Shown here: piece by piece, positions 23,119 through 35,962 of the stretch | Layout of the letters: every line of letters begins with the position of its first letter | Position numbering within the stretch: position 1 is the first letter of the stretch | Source of the DNA: Leucaena leucocephala | Taxonomy: Eukaryota; Streptophyta; Magnoliopsida; Fabales; Fabaceae | Assembly (NCBI GenBank): GCA_037074615.1 | Contig: CM073558.1 | Coordinates: forward strand, 16,475,001-16,539,000 | Length of the DNA: 64,000 bases | Direction: 5' to 3' | Made by a program: the position numbers and the translations under genes | The notes under the pieces: generated by a model | Told to the model about the DNA's origin: nothing | Seen by the model: only the letters and a program-made list of their open reading frames with translations | Databases searched by the model: none

Positions 23119-25686
23119 CTAACACTCTTGCAGATTTGAGTGAAACCTCACCACCAAACTGAACATTCAATGGGCATCCTAGAAAGTCAACTTCCGTTGT
23201 GAAAGTCATGCACATTCGTCACAGTAGCTTCAACATTCATTTCTGAATCTAGAATGCCCCGCTTCGTTTCAAAATCCGTGCACATCCATCACGGACTAGT
23301 GACCGTGCGTTTCAAGCCAGAGCTAGGGAACTTTGGGCACAGTTACGGACTTGAGAGAACAGCCACCGCCCACTTCACCCAAGAATGCGCGCACTTGCGT
23401 TGAGAAATTCATCAGCATTCACCACGACAGGTGATGTACCTTCTCTAGCTCGTACTAGGGAGCTTCTAACACTCTTTAAGATTCGAGTGAAAGCTCACCA
23501 CCTACCTGAACCTTCAGTGGGCACTCTGGAATGCCCACTTGCATATTCGCCATGAAAGTCATTCATATACTTGGGAACTTCTAACACTCTTACAGATTAG
23601 AGGGAAAACTCCCCACCCAACTGAACTTTCAATGGGCACTCTACAATGGCCACTTTCGTTGCGAGTGAGTGAATAGTCTTCCTAGCTAGAACTACGGGAC
23701 TTTGTGCACACTTACAGAAGTGAATGGATAGTCACCACCCATCTGAACATTCCATGAGAATTCCAGAGTTCCCATTTTTCTTGTGGAATCCATACATACG
23801 CATCCTGAGATTGCGCGTCTAGCCTCTGCTGCCGTGCCTTTTGCACCATTCACAACAGTTTCAACATTCGTTGCCGAATCTAGACCGGCCTTCTTACCTC
23901 CAAAATCCTTGCACATCCATCACGAACTAGTGGCCGAGTGTTTCGAGCAAGAACTAGGGAACTTTGGGCACGGTTTCTGACTCCAGAGAAAAGTCACCAT
24001 CCACCTCAACGTCCATCGACCACCCTAGAAGGCACGCTTCTTTTGAGAAATTCATCAATGTCCAGCACGACGACTGGTGTACCTTCTCTGGCTGGTACTA
24101 CGGAACTTCTAACACCCTTACCGATTTGAGGGAAAGCTTACCACCAAGCCGAACTTTCAACGGGCATTCTAGAATAGCCACTATTGTTGATTCATTCATC
24201 AATATTCATCGCGATGAGCTCGTACCATCTCTACCTGTTACTACGGACCTTCTAACACTCTTGCGAATCCGGGTGAAAACTCACCACCCAGCTGAACGTT
24301 AAATGGGCATCCTAGAATGCGTGCTTTCGATGCGGAAGTCATGCATATTTATCGCGTGCGAGTGGTCTAGTCTTCCTATCTTGTGCTAAGGAACTCCTTG
24401 CACACCTACAGATTCAAATGGAAAGTCACCACCCATCTAAACATTAAATAAGAATTTCATAATGCCTCCAGGATCTCGAGAGTGCTTCCAGCATCTGCTG
24501 GTGCGCATTTTGCAATGTTCAAGAAATGAATATAGAGTCACGAACCATCTCAGCATTCAATGTTGAAACTAGAATGTCCTGCTTAGTTTCAAAATCCGCG
24601 CATATCCATCACAGACTAGTGACCGAGTGTTTCCAGCTAGAACTAGGGAACTTTGGGCACGGTTACAGACTTGAGAGAAAAAGTCACCACCCACGTCCAC
24701 CTCCCAGGAATGCCCACTTCTTAAGAAACCCATCAGCGTTCATCACGACGATTGACGTTTCTAGCTGGTACTGAGGAACTTCTAACACTCTTACAGATTC
24801 AAGGGACAACTCACCACGCAACTGAACTTTTAGTTGGAATTCTCAAAGGTCCACTTTCATTGCGAAAGTAACGCATATTCGTCCTGAAGGTCATGCGTAT
24901 ACTTGGGAACTTCTAACACTCTTACAGATTTGAGTGAAAACTAACCTCCAAATGGAACTTTCAGTGGGCATCCAAGAATGTCCACTTCCGTTGTGGAAGT
25001 CGTGCATATTCGTCACAACAGTTTCAACATTCAACGTTGAATCTAGAATATCCTTCCTGGTTTAAAAATTCGTGCATATCCACCACGAACTAGAGACCGA
25101 GTGTTTCAAGCTGTGACTAGGGAACCTTGGGCACAGTCACGGGCTTGAGAGGAAAGACACCACCAACCTCAACCCTGAGTGACCTCTAAAGAATGCCCCT
25201 TTTTTTTTTTGAGAAATTCTTCAATATGCATCACGTAGGTTGCCGTGCCTTCTCTAGCTGGCGCTATGGAACTTCTAACGCTCTTACAGATTCGACGGAA
25301 ATCTCCCCACCCAACTGAACTTTTAGTGGGCATTCTGGATTGGCCACTTTCATTGCGAAAGTCACGCCTATTCGTCATGAAAATCGTGCACGTACTTGGG
25401 AACTTCTAACACTCTTACATATACGAGGGAAAGCTAACCTCCAAATGGACCTTTTCAATGGGTGAAACATCCAAGAATGTCCACTTTTGTTGATTAATTC
25501 TTCAATATTCACCGCGACTAGCGATGTACCTTCTCTAGCTGGTACTATGGAACTTCTAACACTCTTACAGATTTGAGGGAAAACTCACCACCCAACCGAC
25601 CTTTTAGTTGGGATTCTCAAATGTCCACTTTCGTTGCGAAAGTAACGCACATTCGTCATGAAAGCCATGCATATGCTTGGGAACTT
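23119..25686 (+). repeat. HOR unit 10 (2,568 bp)
   Basis: C at 174, A at unit position 730 (window 23848; G in most units), G at 972 (window 24090; A in most units) and an 11-base T tract. It matches unit 12 at all these sites and is the first half of a duplicated two-unit block. Confidence 0.97.
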
Positions 25687-28255
25687 CTAACACTCTTGCA
25701 GATTTGAGTGAAACCTCACCACCAAACTGAACATTCAATGGGCATCCTAGAAAGTCAACTTCCGTTGTGAAAGTCATGCACATTCGTCACAGTAGCTTCA
25801 ACATTCATTTCTGAATCTAGAATGCCCCGCTTCGTTTCAAAATCCGTGCACATCCATCACGGACTAGTGACCGTGCGTTTCAAGCCAGAGCTAGGGAACT
25901 TTGGGCACAGTTACGGACTTGAGAGAACAGCCACCGCCCACTTCACCCAAGAATGCGCGCACTTGCGTTGAGAAATTCATCAGCATTCACCACGACAGGT
26001 GATGTACCTTCTCTAGCTCGTACTAGGGAGCTTCTAACACTCTTTAAGATTCGAGTGAAAGCTCACCACCTACCTGAACCTTCAGTGGGCACTCTGGAAT
26101 GCCCACTTGCATATTCGCCATGAAAGTCATTCATATACTTGGGAACTTCTAACACTCTTACAGATTAGAGGGAAAACTCCCCACCCAACTGAACTTTCAA
26201 TGGGCACTCTACAATGGCCACTTTCGTTGCGAGTGAGTGAATAGTCTTCCTAGCTAGAACTACGGGACTTTGTGCACACTTACAGAAGTGAATGGATAGT
26301 CACCACCCATCTGAACATTCCATGAGAATTCCAGAGTTCCCATTTTTCTTGTGGAATCCATACATACGCATCCTGAGATTGCGCGTCTAGCCTCTGCTGC
26401 CGTGCCTTTTGCACCGTTCACAACAGTTTCAACATTCGTTGCCGAATCTAGACCGGCCTTCTTACCTCCAAAATCCTTGCACATCCATCACGAACTAGTG
26501 GCCGAGTGTTTCGAGCAAGAACTAGGGAACTTTGGGCACGGTTTCTGACTCCAGAGAAAAGTCACCATCCACCTCAACGTCCATCGACCACCCTAGAAGG
26601 CACGCTTCTTTTGAGAAATTCATCAATGTCCAGCACGACGACTGGTGTACCTTCTCTGGCTGGTACTACGGAACTTCTAACACCCTTACCGATTTGAGGG
26701 AAAGCTTACCACCAAGCCGAACTTTCAACGGGCATTCTAGAATAGCCACTATTGTTGATTCATTCATCAATATTCATCGCGATGAGCTCGTACCATCTCT
26801 ACCTGTTACTACGGACCTTCTAACACTCTTGCGAATCCGGGTGAAAACTCACCACCCAGCTGAACGTTAAATGGGCATCCTAGAATGCGTGCTTTCGATG
26901 CGGAAGTCATGCATATTTATCGCGTGCGAGTGGTCTAGTCTTCCTATCTTGTGCTAAGGAACTCCTTGCACACCTACAGATTCAAATGGAAAGTCACCAC
27001 CCATCTAAACATTAAATAAGAATTTCATAATGCCTCCAGGATCTCGAGAGTGCTTCCAGCATCTGCTGGTGCGCATTTTGCAATGTTCAAGAAATGAATA
27101 TAGAGTCACGAACCATCTCAGCATTCAATGTTGAAACTAGAATGTCCTGCTTAGTTTCAAAATCCGCGCATATCCATCACAGACTAGTGACCGAGTGTTT
27201 CCAGCTAGAACTAGGGAACTTTGGGCACGGTTACAGACTTGAGAGAAAAAGTCACCACCCACGTCCACCTCCCAGGAATGCCCACTTCTTAAGAAACCCA
27301 TCAGCGTTCATCACGACGATTGACGTTTCTAGCTGGTACTGAGGAACTTCTAACACTCTTACAGATTCAAGGGACAACTCACCACGCAACTGAACTTTTA
27401 GTTGGAATTCTCAAAGGTCCACTTTCATTGCGAAAGTAACGCATATTCGTCCTGAAGGTCATGCGTATACTTGGGAACTTCTAACACTCTTACAGATTTG
27501 AGTGAAAACTAACCTCCAAATGGAACTTTCAGTGGGCATCCAAGAATGTCCACTTCCGTTGTGGAAGTCGTGCATATTCGTCACAACAGTTTCAACATTC
27601 AACGTTGAATCTAGAATATCCTTCCTGGTTTAAAAATTCGTGCATATCCACCACGAACTAGAGACCGAGTGTTTCAAGCTGTGACTAGGGAACCTTGGGC
27701 ACAGTCACGGGCTTGAGAGGAAAGACACCACCAACCTCAACCCTGAGTGACCTCTAAAGAATGCCCCTTTTTTTTTTTTGAGAAATTCTTCAATATGCAT
27801 CACGTAGGTTGCCGTGCCTTCTCTAGCTGGCGCTATGGAACTTCTAACGCTCTTACAGATTCGACGGAAATCTCCCCACCCAACTGAACTTTTAGTGGGC
27901 ATTCTGGATTGGCCACTTTCATTGCGAAAGTCACGCCTATTCGTCATGAAAATCGTGCACGTACTTGGGAACTTCTAACACTCTTACATATACGAGGGAA
28001 AGCTAACCTCCAAATGGACCTTTTCAATGGGTGAAACATCCAAGAATGTCCACTTTTGTTGATTAATTCTTCAATATTCACCGCGACTAGCGATGTACCT
28101 TCTCTAGCTGGTACTATGGAACTTCTAACACTCTTACAGATTTGAGGGAAAACTCACCACCCAACCGACCTTTTAGTTGGGATTCTCAAATGTCCACTTT
28201 CGTTGCGAAAGTAACGCACATTCGTCATGAAAGCCATGCATATGCTTGGGAACTT
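25687..28255 (+). repeat. HOR unit 11 (2,569 bp)
   Basis: C at 174, the usual G at 730, G at 972 and a 12-base T tract. It matches unit 13 at all these sites. Confidence 0.97.
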
Positions 28256-30823
28256 CTAACACTCTTGCAGATTTGAGTGAAACCTCACCACCAAACTGAA
28301 CATTCAATGGGCATCCTAGAAAGTCAACTTCCGTTGTGAAAGTCATGCACATTCGTCACAGTAGCTTCAACATTCATTTCTGAATCTAGAATGCCCCGCT
28401 TCGTTTCAAAATCCGTGCACATCCATCACGGACTAGTGACCGTGCGTTTCAAGCCAGAGCTAGGGAACTTTGGGCACAGTTACGGACTTGAGAGAACAGC
28501 CACCGCCCACTTCACCCAAGAATGCGCGCACTTGCGTTGAGAAATTCATCAGCATTCACCACGACAGGTGATGTACCTTCTCTAGCTCGTACTAGGGAGC
28601 TTCTAACACTCTTTAAGATTCGAGTGAAAGCTCACCACCTACCTGAACCTTCAGTGGGCACTCTGGAATGCCCACTTGCATATTCGCCATGAAAGTCATT
28701 CATATACTTGGGAACTTCTAACACTCTTACAGATTAGAGGGAAAACTCCCCACCCAACTGAACTTTCAATGGGCACTCTACAATGGCCACTTTCGTTGCG
28801 AGTGAGTGAATAGTCTTCCTAGCTAGAACTACGGGACTTTGTGCACACTTACAGAAGTGAATGGATAGTCACCACCCATCTGAACATTCCATGAGAATTC
28901 CAGAGTTCCCATTTTTCTTGTGGAATCCATACATACGCATCCTGAGATTGCGCGTCTAGCCTCTGCTGCCGTGCCTTTTGCACCATTCACAACAGTTTCA
29001 ACATTCGTTGCCGAATCTAGACCGGCCTTCTTACCTCCAAAATCCTTGCACATCCATCACGAACTAGTGGCCGAGTGTTTCGAGCAAGAACTAGGGAACT
29101 TTGGGCACGGTTTCTGACTCCAGAGAAAAGTCACCATCCACCTCAACGTCCATCGACCACCCTAGAAGGCACGCTTCTTTTGAGAAATTCATCAATGTCC
29201 AGCACGACGACTGGTGTACCTTCTCTGGCTGGTACTACGGAACTTCTAACACCCTTACCGATTTGAGGGAAAGCTTACCACCAAGCCGAACTTTCAACGG
29301 GCATTCTAGAATAGCCACTATTGTTGATTCATTCATCAATATTCATCGCGATGAGCTCGTACCATCTCTACCTGTTACTACGGACCTTCTAACACTCTTG
29401 CGAATCCGGGTGAAAACTCACCACCCAGCTGAACGTTAAATGGGCATCCTAGAATGCGTGCTTTCGATGCGGAAGTCATGCATATTTATCGCGTGCGAGT
29501 GGTCTAGTCTTCCTATCTTGTGCTAAGGAACTCCTTGCACACCTACAGATTCAAATGGAAAGTCACCACCCATCTAAACATTAAATAAGAATTTCATAAT
29601 GCCTCCAGGATCTCGAGAGTGCTTCCAGCATCTGCTGGTGCGCATTTTGCAATGTTCAAGAAATGAATATAGAGTCACGAACCATCTCAGCATTCAATGT
29701 TGAAACTAGAATGTCCTGCTTAGTTTCAAAATCCGCGCATATCCATCACAGACTAGTGACCGAGTGTTTCCAGCTAGAACTAGGGAACTTTGGGCACGGT
29801 TACAGACTTGAGAGAAAAAGTCACCACCCACGTCCACCTCCCAGGAATGCCCACTTCTTAAGAAACCCATCAGCGTTCATCACGACGATTGACGTTTCTA
29901 GCTGGTACTGAGGAACTTCTAACACTCTTACAGATTCAAGGGACAACTCACCACGCAACTGAACTTTTAGTTGGAATTCTCAAAGGTCCACTTTCATTGC
30001 GAAAGTAACGCATATTCGTCCTGAAGGTCATGCGTATACTTGGGAACTTCTAACACTCTTACAGATTTGAGTGAAAACTAACCTCCAAATGGAACTTTCA
30101 GTGGGCATCCAAGAATGTCCACTTCCGTTGTGGAAGTCGTGCATATTCGTCACAACAGTTTCAACATTCAACGTTGAATCTAGAATATCCTTCCTGGTTT
30201 AAAAATTCGTGCATATCCACCACGAACTAGAGACCGAGTGTTTCAAGCTGTGACTAGGGAACCTTGGGCACAGTCACGGGCTTGAGAGGAAAGACACCAC
30301 CAACCTCAACCCTGAGTGACCTCTAAAGAATGCCCCTTTTTTTTTTTGAGAAATTCTTCAATATGCATCACGTAGGTTGCCGTGCCTTCTCTAGCTGGCG
30401 CTATGGAACTTCTAACGCTCTTACAGATTCGACGGAAATCTCCCCACCCAACTGAACTTTTAGTGGGCATTCTGGATTGGCCACTTTCATTGCGAAAGTC
30501 ACGCCTATTCGTCATGAAAATCGTGCACGTACTTGGGAACTTCTAACACTCTTACATATACGAGGGAAAGCTAACCTCCAAATGGACCTTTTCAATGGGT
30601 GAAACATCCAAGAATGTCCACTTTTGTTGATTAATTCTTCAATATTCACCGCGACTAGCGATGTACCTTCTCTAGCTGGTACTATGGAACTTCTAACACT
30701 CTTACAGATTTGAGGGAAAACTCACCACCCAACCGACCTTTTAGTTGGGATTCTCAAATGTCCACTTTCGTTGCGAAAGTAACGCACATTCGTCATGAAA
30801 GCCATGCATATGCTTGGGAACTT
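28256..30823 (+). repeat. HOR unit 12 (2,568 bp)
   Basis: Same haplotype as unit 10: C at 174, A at 730, G at 972, 11-base T tract. Confidence 0.97.
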
Positions 30824-33392
30824 CTAACACTCTTGCAGATTTGAGTGAAACCTCACCACCAAACTGAACATTCAATGGGCATCCTAGAAAGTCAACTTCC
30901 GTTGTGAAAGTCATGCACATTCGTCACAGTAGCTTCAACATTCATTTCTGAATCTAGAATGCCCCGCTTCGTTTCAAAATCCGTGCACATCCATCACGGA
31001 CTAGTGACCGTGCGTTTCAAGCCAGAGCTAGGGAACTTTGGGCACAGTTACGGACTTGAGAGAACAGCCACCGCCCACTTCACCCAAGAATGCGCGCACT
31101 TGCGTTGAGAAATTCATCAGCATTCACCACGACAGGTGATGTACCTTCTCTAGCTCGTACTAGGGAGCTTCTAACACTCTTTAAGATTCGAGTGAAAGCT
31201 CACCACCTACCTGAACCTTCAGTGGGCACTCTGGAATGCCCACTTGCATATTCGCCATGAAAGTCATTCATATACTTGGGAACTTCTAACACTCTTACAG
31301 ATTAGAGGGAAAACTCCCCACCCAACTGAACTTTCAATGGGCACTCTACAATGGCCACTTTCGTTGCGAGTGAGTGAATAGTCTTCCTAGCTAGAACTAC
31401 GGGACTTTGTGCACACTTACAGAAGTGAATGGATAGTCACCACCCATCTGAACATTCCATGAGAATTCCAGAGTTCCCATTTTTCTTGTGGAATCCATAC
31501 ATACGCATCCTGAGATTGCGCGTCTAGCCTCTGCTGCCGTGCCTTTTGCACCGTTCACAACAGTTTCAACATTCGTTGCCGAATCTAGACCGGCCTTCTT
31601 ACCTCCAAAATCCTTGCACATCCATCACGAACTAGTGGCCGAGTGTTTCGAGCAAGAACTAGGGAACTTTGGGCACGGTTTCTGACTCCAGAGAAAAGTC
31701 ACCATCCACCTCAACGTCCATCGACCACCCTAGAAGGCACGCTTCTTTTGAGAAATTCATCAATGTCCAGCACGACGACTGGTGTACCTTCTCTGGCTGG
31801 TACTACGGAACTTCTAACACCCTTACCGATTTGAGGGAAAGCTTACCACCAAGCCGAACTTTCAACGGGCATTCTAGAATAGCCACTATTGTTGATTCAT
31901 TCATCAATATTCATCGCGATGAGCTCGTACCATCTCTACCTGTTACTACGGACCTTCTAACACTCTTGCGAATCCGGGTGAAAACTCACCACCCAGCTGA
32001 ACGTTAAATGGGCATCCTAGAATGCGTGCTTTCGATGCGGAAGTCATGCATATTTATCGCGTGCGAGTGGTCTAGTCTTCCTATCTTGTGCTAAGGAACT
32101 CCTTGCACACCTACAGATTCAAATGGAAAGTCACCACCCATCTAAACATTAAATAAGAATTTCATAATGCCTCCAGGATCTCGAGAGTGCTTCCAGCATC
32201 TGCTGGTGCGCATTTTGCAATGTTCAAGAAATGAATATAGAGTCACGAACCATCTCAGCATTCAATGTTGAAACTAGAATGTCCTGCTTAGTTTCAAAAT
32301 CCGCGCATATCCATCACAGACTAGTGACCGAGTGTTTCCAGCTAGAACTAGGGAACTTTGGGCACGGTTACAGACTTGAGAGAAAAAGTCACCACCCACG
32401 TCCACCTCCCAGGAATGCCCACTTCTTAAGAAACCCATCAGCGTTCATCACGACGATTGACGTTTCTAGCTGGTACTGAGGAACTTCTAACACTCTTACA
32501 GATTCAAGGGACAACTCACCACGCAACTGAACTTTTAGTTGGAATTCTCAAAGGTCCACTTTCATTGCGAAAGTAACGCATATTCGTCCTGAAGGTCATG
32601 CGTATACTTGGGAACTTCTAACACTCTTACAGATTTGAGTGAAAACTAACCTCCAAATGGAACTTTCAGTGGGCATCCAAGAATGTCCACTTCCGTTGTG
32701 GAAGTCGTGCATATTCGTCACAACAGTTTCAACATTCAACGTTGAATCTAGAATATCCTTCCTGGTTTAAAAATTCGTGCATATCCACCACGAACTAGAG
32801 ACCGAGTGTTTCAAGCTGTGACTAGGGAACCTTGGGCACAGTCACGGGCTTGAGAGGAAAGACACCACCAACCTCAACCCTGAGTGACCTCTAAAGAATG
32901 CCCCTTTTTTTTTTTTGAGAAATTCTTCAATATGCATCACGTAGGTTGCCGTGCCTTCTCTAGCTGGCGCTATGGAACTTCTAACGCTCTTACAGATTCG
33001 ACGGAAATCTCCCCACCCAACTGAACTTTTAGTGGGCATTCTGGATTGGCCACTTTCATTGCGAAAGTCACGCCTATTCGTCATGAAAATCGTGCACGTA
33101 CTTGGGAACTTCTAACACTCTTACATATACGAGGGAAAGCTAACCTCCAAATGGACCTTTTCAATGGGTGAAACATCCAAGAATGTCCACTTTTGTTGAT
33201 TAATTCTTCAATATTCACCGCGACTAGCGATGTACCTTCTCTAGCTGGTACTATGGAACTTCTAACACTCTTACAGATTTGAGGGAAAACTCACCACCCA
33301 ACCGACCTTTTAGTTGGGATTCTCAAATGTCCACTTTCGTTGCGAAAGTAACGCACATTCGTCATGAAAGCCATGCATATGCTTGGGAACTT
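30824..33392 (+). repeat. HOR unit 13 (2,569 bp)
   Basis: Same haplotype as unit 11: C at 174, G at 730, G at 972, 12-base T tract. Confidence 0.97.
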
Positions 33393-35962
33393 CTAACACT
33401 CTTGCAGATTTGAGTGAAACCTCACCACCAAACTGAACATTCAATGGGCATCCTAGAAAGTCAACTTCCGTTGTGAAAGTCATGCACATTCGTCACAGTA
33501 GCTTCAACATTCATTTCTGAATCTAGAATGCCCCGCTTCGTTTCAAAATCCGTGCACATCCATCACGGACTAGTGACCGTGCGTTTCAAGCCAGAGCTAG
33601 GGAACTTTGGGCACAGTTACGGACTTGAGAGAACAGCCACCGCCCACTTCACCCAAGAATGCGCGCACTTGCGTTGAGAAATTCATCAGCATTCACCACG
33701 ACAGGTGATGTACCTTCTCTAGCTCGTACTAGGGAGAGCTTCTAACACTCTTTAAGATTCGAGTGAAAGCTCACCACCTACCTGAACCTTCAGTGGGCAC
33801 TCTGGAATGCCCACTTGCATATTCGCCATGAAAGTCATTCATATACTTGGGAACTTCTAACACTCTTACAGATTAGAGGGAAAACTCCCCACCCAACTGA
33901 ACTTTCAATGGGCACTCTACAATGGCCACTTTCGTTGCGAGTGAGTGAATAGTCTTCCTAGCTAGAACTACGGGACTTTGTGCACACTTACAGAAGTGAA
34001 TGGATAGTCACCACCCATCTGAACATTCCATGAGAATTCCAGAGTTCCCATTTTTCTTGTGGAATCCATACATACGCATCCTGAGATTGCGCGTCTAGCC
34101 TCTGCTGCCGTGCCTTTTGCACCGTTCACAACAGTTTCAACATTCGTTGCCGAATCTAGACCGGCCTTCTTACCTCCAAAATCCTTGCACATCCATCACG
34201 AACTAGTGGCCGAGTGTTTCGAGCAAGAACTAGGGAACTTTGGGCACGGTTTCTGACTCCAGAGAAAAGTCACCATCCACCTCAACGTCCATCGACCACC
34301 CTAGAAGGCACGCTTCTTTTGAGAAATTCATCAATGTCCAGCACGACGACTGGTGTACCTTCTCTAGCTGGTACTACGGAACTTCTAACACCCTTACCGA
34401 TTTGAGGGAAAGCTTACCACCAAGCCGAACTTTCAACGGGCATTCTAGAATAGCCACTATTGTTGATTCATTCATCAATATTCATCGCGATGAGCTCGTA
34501 CCATCTCTACCTGTTACTACGGACCTTCTAACACTCTTGCGAATCCGGGTGAAAACTCACCACCCAGCTGAACGTTAAATGGGCATCCTAGAATGCGTGC
34601 TTTCGATGCGGAAGTCATGCATATTTATCGCGTGCGAGTGGTCTAGTCTTCCTATCTTGTGCTAAGGAACTCCTTGCACACCTACAGATTCAAATGGAAA
34701 GTCACCACCCATCTAAACATTAAATAAGAATTTCATAATGCCTCCAGGATCTCGAGAGTGCTTCCAGCATCTGCTGGTGCGCATTTTGCAATGTTCAAGA
34801 AATGAATATAGAGTCACGAACCATCTCAGCATTCAATGTTGAAACTAGAATGTCCTGCTTAGTTTCAAAATCCGCGCATATCCATCACAGACTAGTGACC
34901 GAGTCTTTCCAGCTAGAACTAGGGAACTTTGGGCACGGTTACAGACTTGAGAGAAAAAGTCACCACCCACGTCCACCTCCCAGGAATGCCCACTTCTTAA
35001 GAAACCCATCAGCGTTCATCACGACGATTGACGTTTCTAGCTGGTACTGAGGAACTTCTAACACTCTTACAGATTCAAGGGACAACTCACCACGCAACTG
35101 AACTTTTAGTTGGAATTCTCAAAGGTCCACTTTCATTGCGAAAGTAACGCATATTCGTCCTGAAGGTCATGCGTATACTTGGGAACTTCTAACACTCTTA
35201 CAGATTTGAGTGAAAACTAACCTCCAAATGGAACTTTCAGTGGGCATCCAAGAATGTCCACTTCCGTTGTGGAAGTCGTGCATATTCGTCACAACAGTTT
35301 CAACATTCAACGTTGAATCTAGAATATCCTTCCTGGTTTAAAAATTCGTGCATATCCACCACGAACTAGAGACCGAGTGTTTCAAGCTGTGACTAGGGAA
35401 CCTTGGGCACAGTCACGGGCTTGAGAGGAAAGACACCACCAACCTCAACCCTGAGTGACCTCTAAAGAATGCCCCTTTTTTTTTTTGAGAAATTCTTCAA
35501 TATGCATCACGTAGGTTGCCGTGCCTTCTCTAGCTGGCGCTATGGAACTTCTAACGCTCTTACAGATTCGACGGAAATCTCCCCACCCAACTGAACTTTT
35601 AGTGGGCATTCTGGATTGGCCACTTTCATTGCGAAAGTCACGCCTATTCGTCATGAAAATCGTGCACGTACTTGGGAACTTCTAACACTCTTACATATAC
35701 GAGGGAAAGCTAACCTCCAAATGGACCTTTTCAATGGGTGAAACATCCAAGAATGTCCACTTTTGTTGATTAATTCTTCAATATTCACCGCGACTAGCGA
35801 TGTACCTTCTCTAGCTGGTACTATGGAACTTCTAACACTCTTACAGATTTGAGGGAAAACTCACCACCCAACCGACCTTTTAGTTGGGATTCTCAAATGT
35901 CCACTTTCGTTGCGAAAGTAACGCACATTCGTCATGAAAGCCATGCATATGCTTGGGAACTT
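33393..35962 (+). repeat. HOR unit 14 (2,570 bp)
   Basis: The only unit with a 2-bp insertion: AGGGAGAGCTTC near 33731-33742, against AGGGAGCTTC elsewhere, at the subunit 2/3 boundary. It has C at 174, C at 1511 and an 11-base T tract, giving a net length of 2,570. Confidence 0.97.
33731..33742 (+). other. 2-bp insertion (GA duplication) in unit 14
   Basis: AGGGAGAGCTTC here, against AGGGAGCTTC in the other units, at the junction of subunits 2 and 3. It looks like duplication of an existing GA or AG dinucleotide. Confidence 0.9.

Larger units (their letters stand above)
23119..33392 (+). repeat. Tandem duplication of a two-unit block (10-11 copied as 12-13)
   Basis: The blocks 23119-28255 and 28256-33392 are both 5,137 bp. 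A at unit position 730 occurs only in units 10 and 12, and an 11/12 alternation of T-tract length runs 10, 11, 12, 13. All four units, and no others, have G at 972. The simplest reading is that a block of two units was duplicated as one piece, by unequal crossing-over or similar. Confidence 0.85.
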
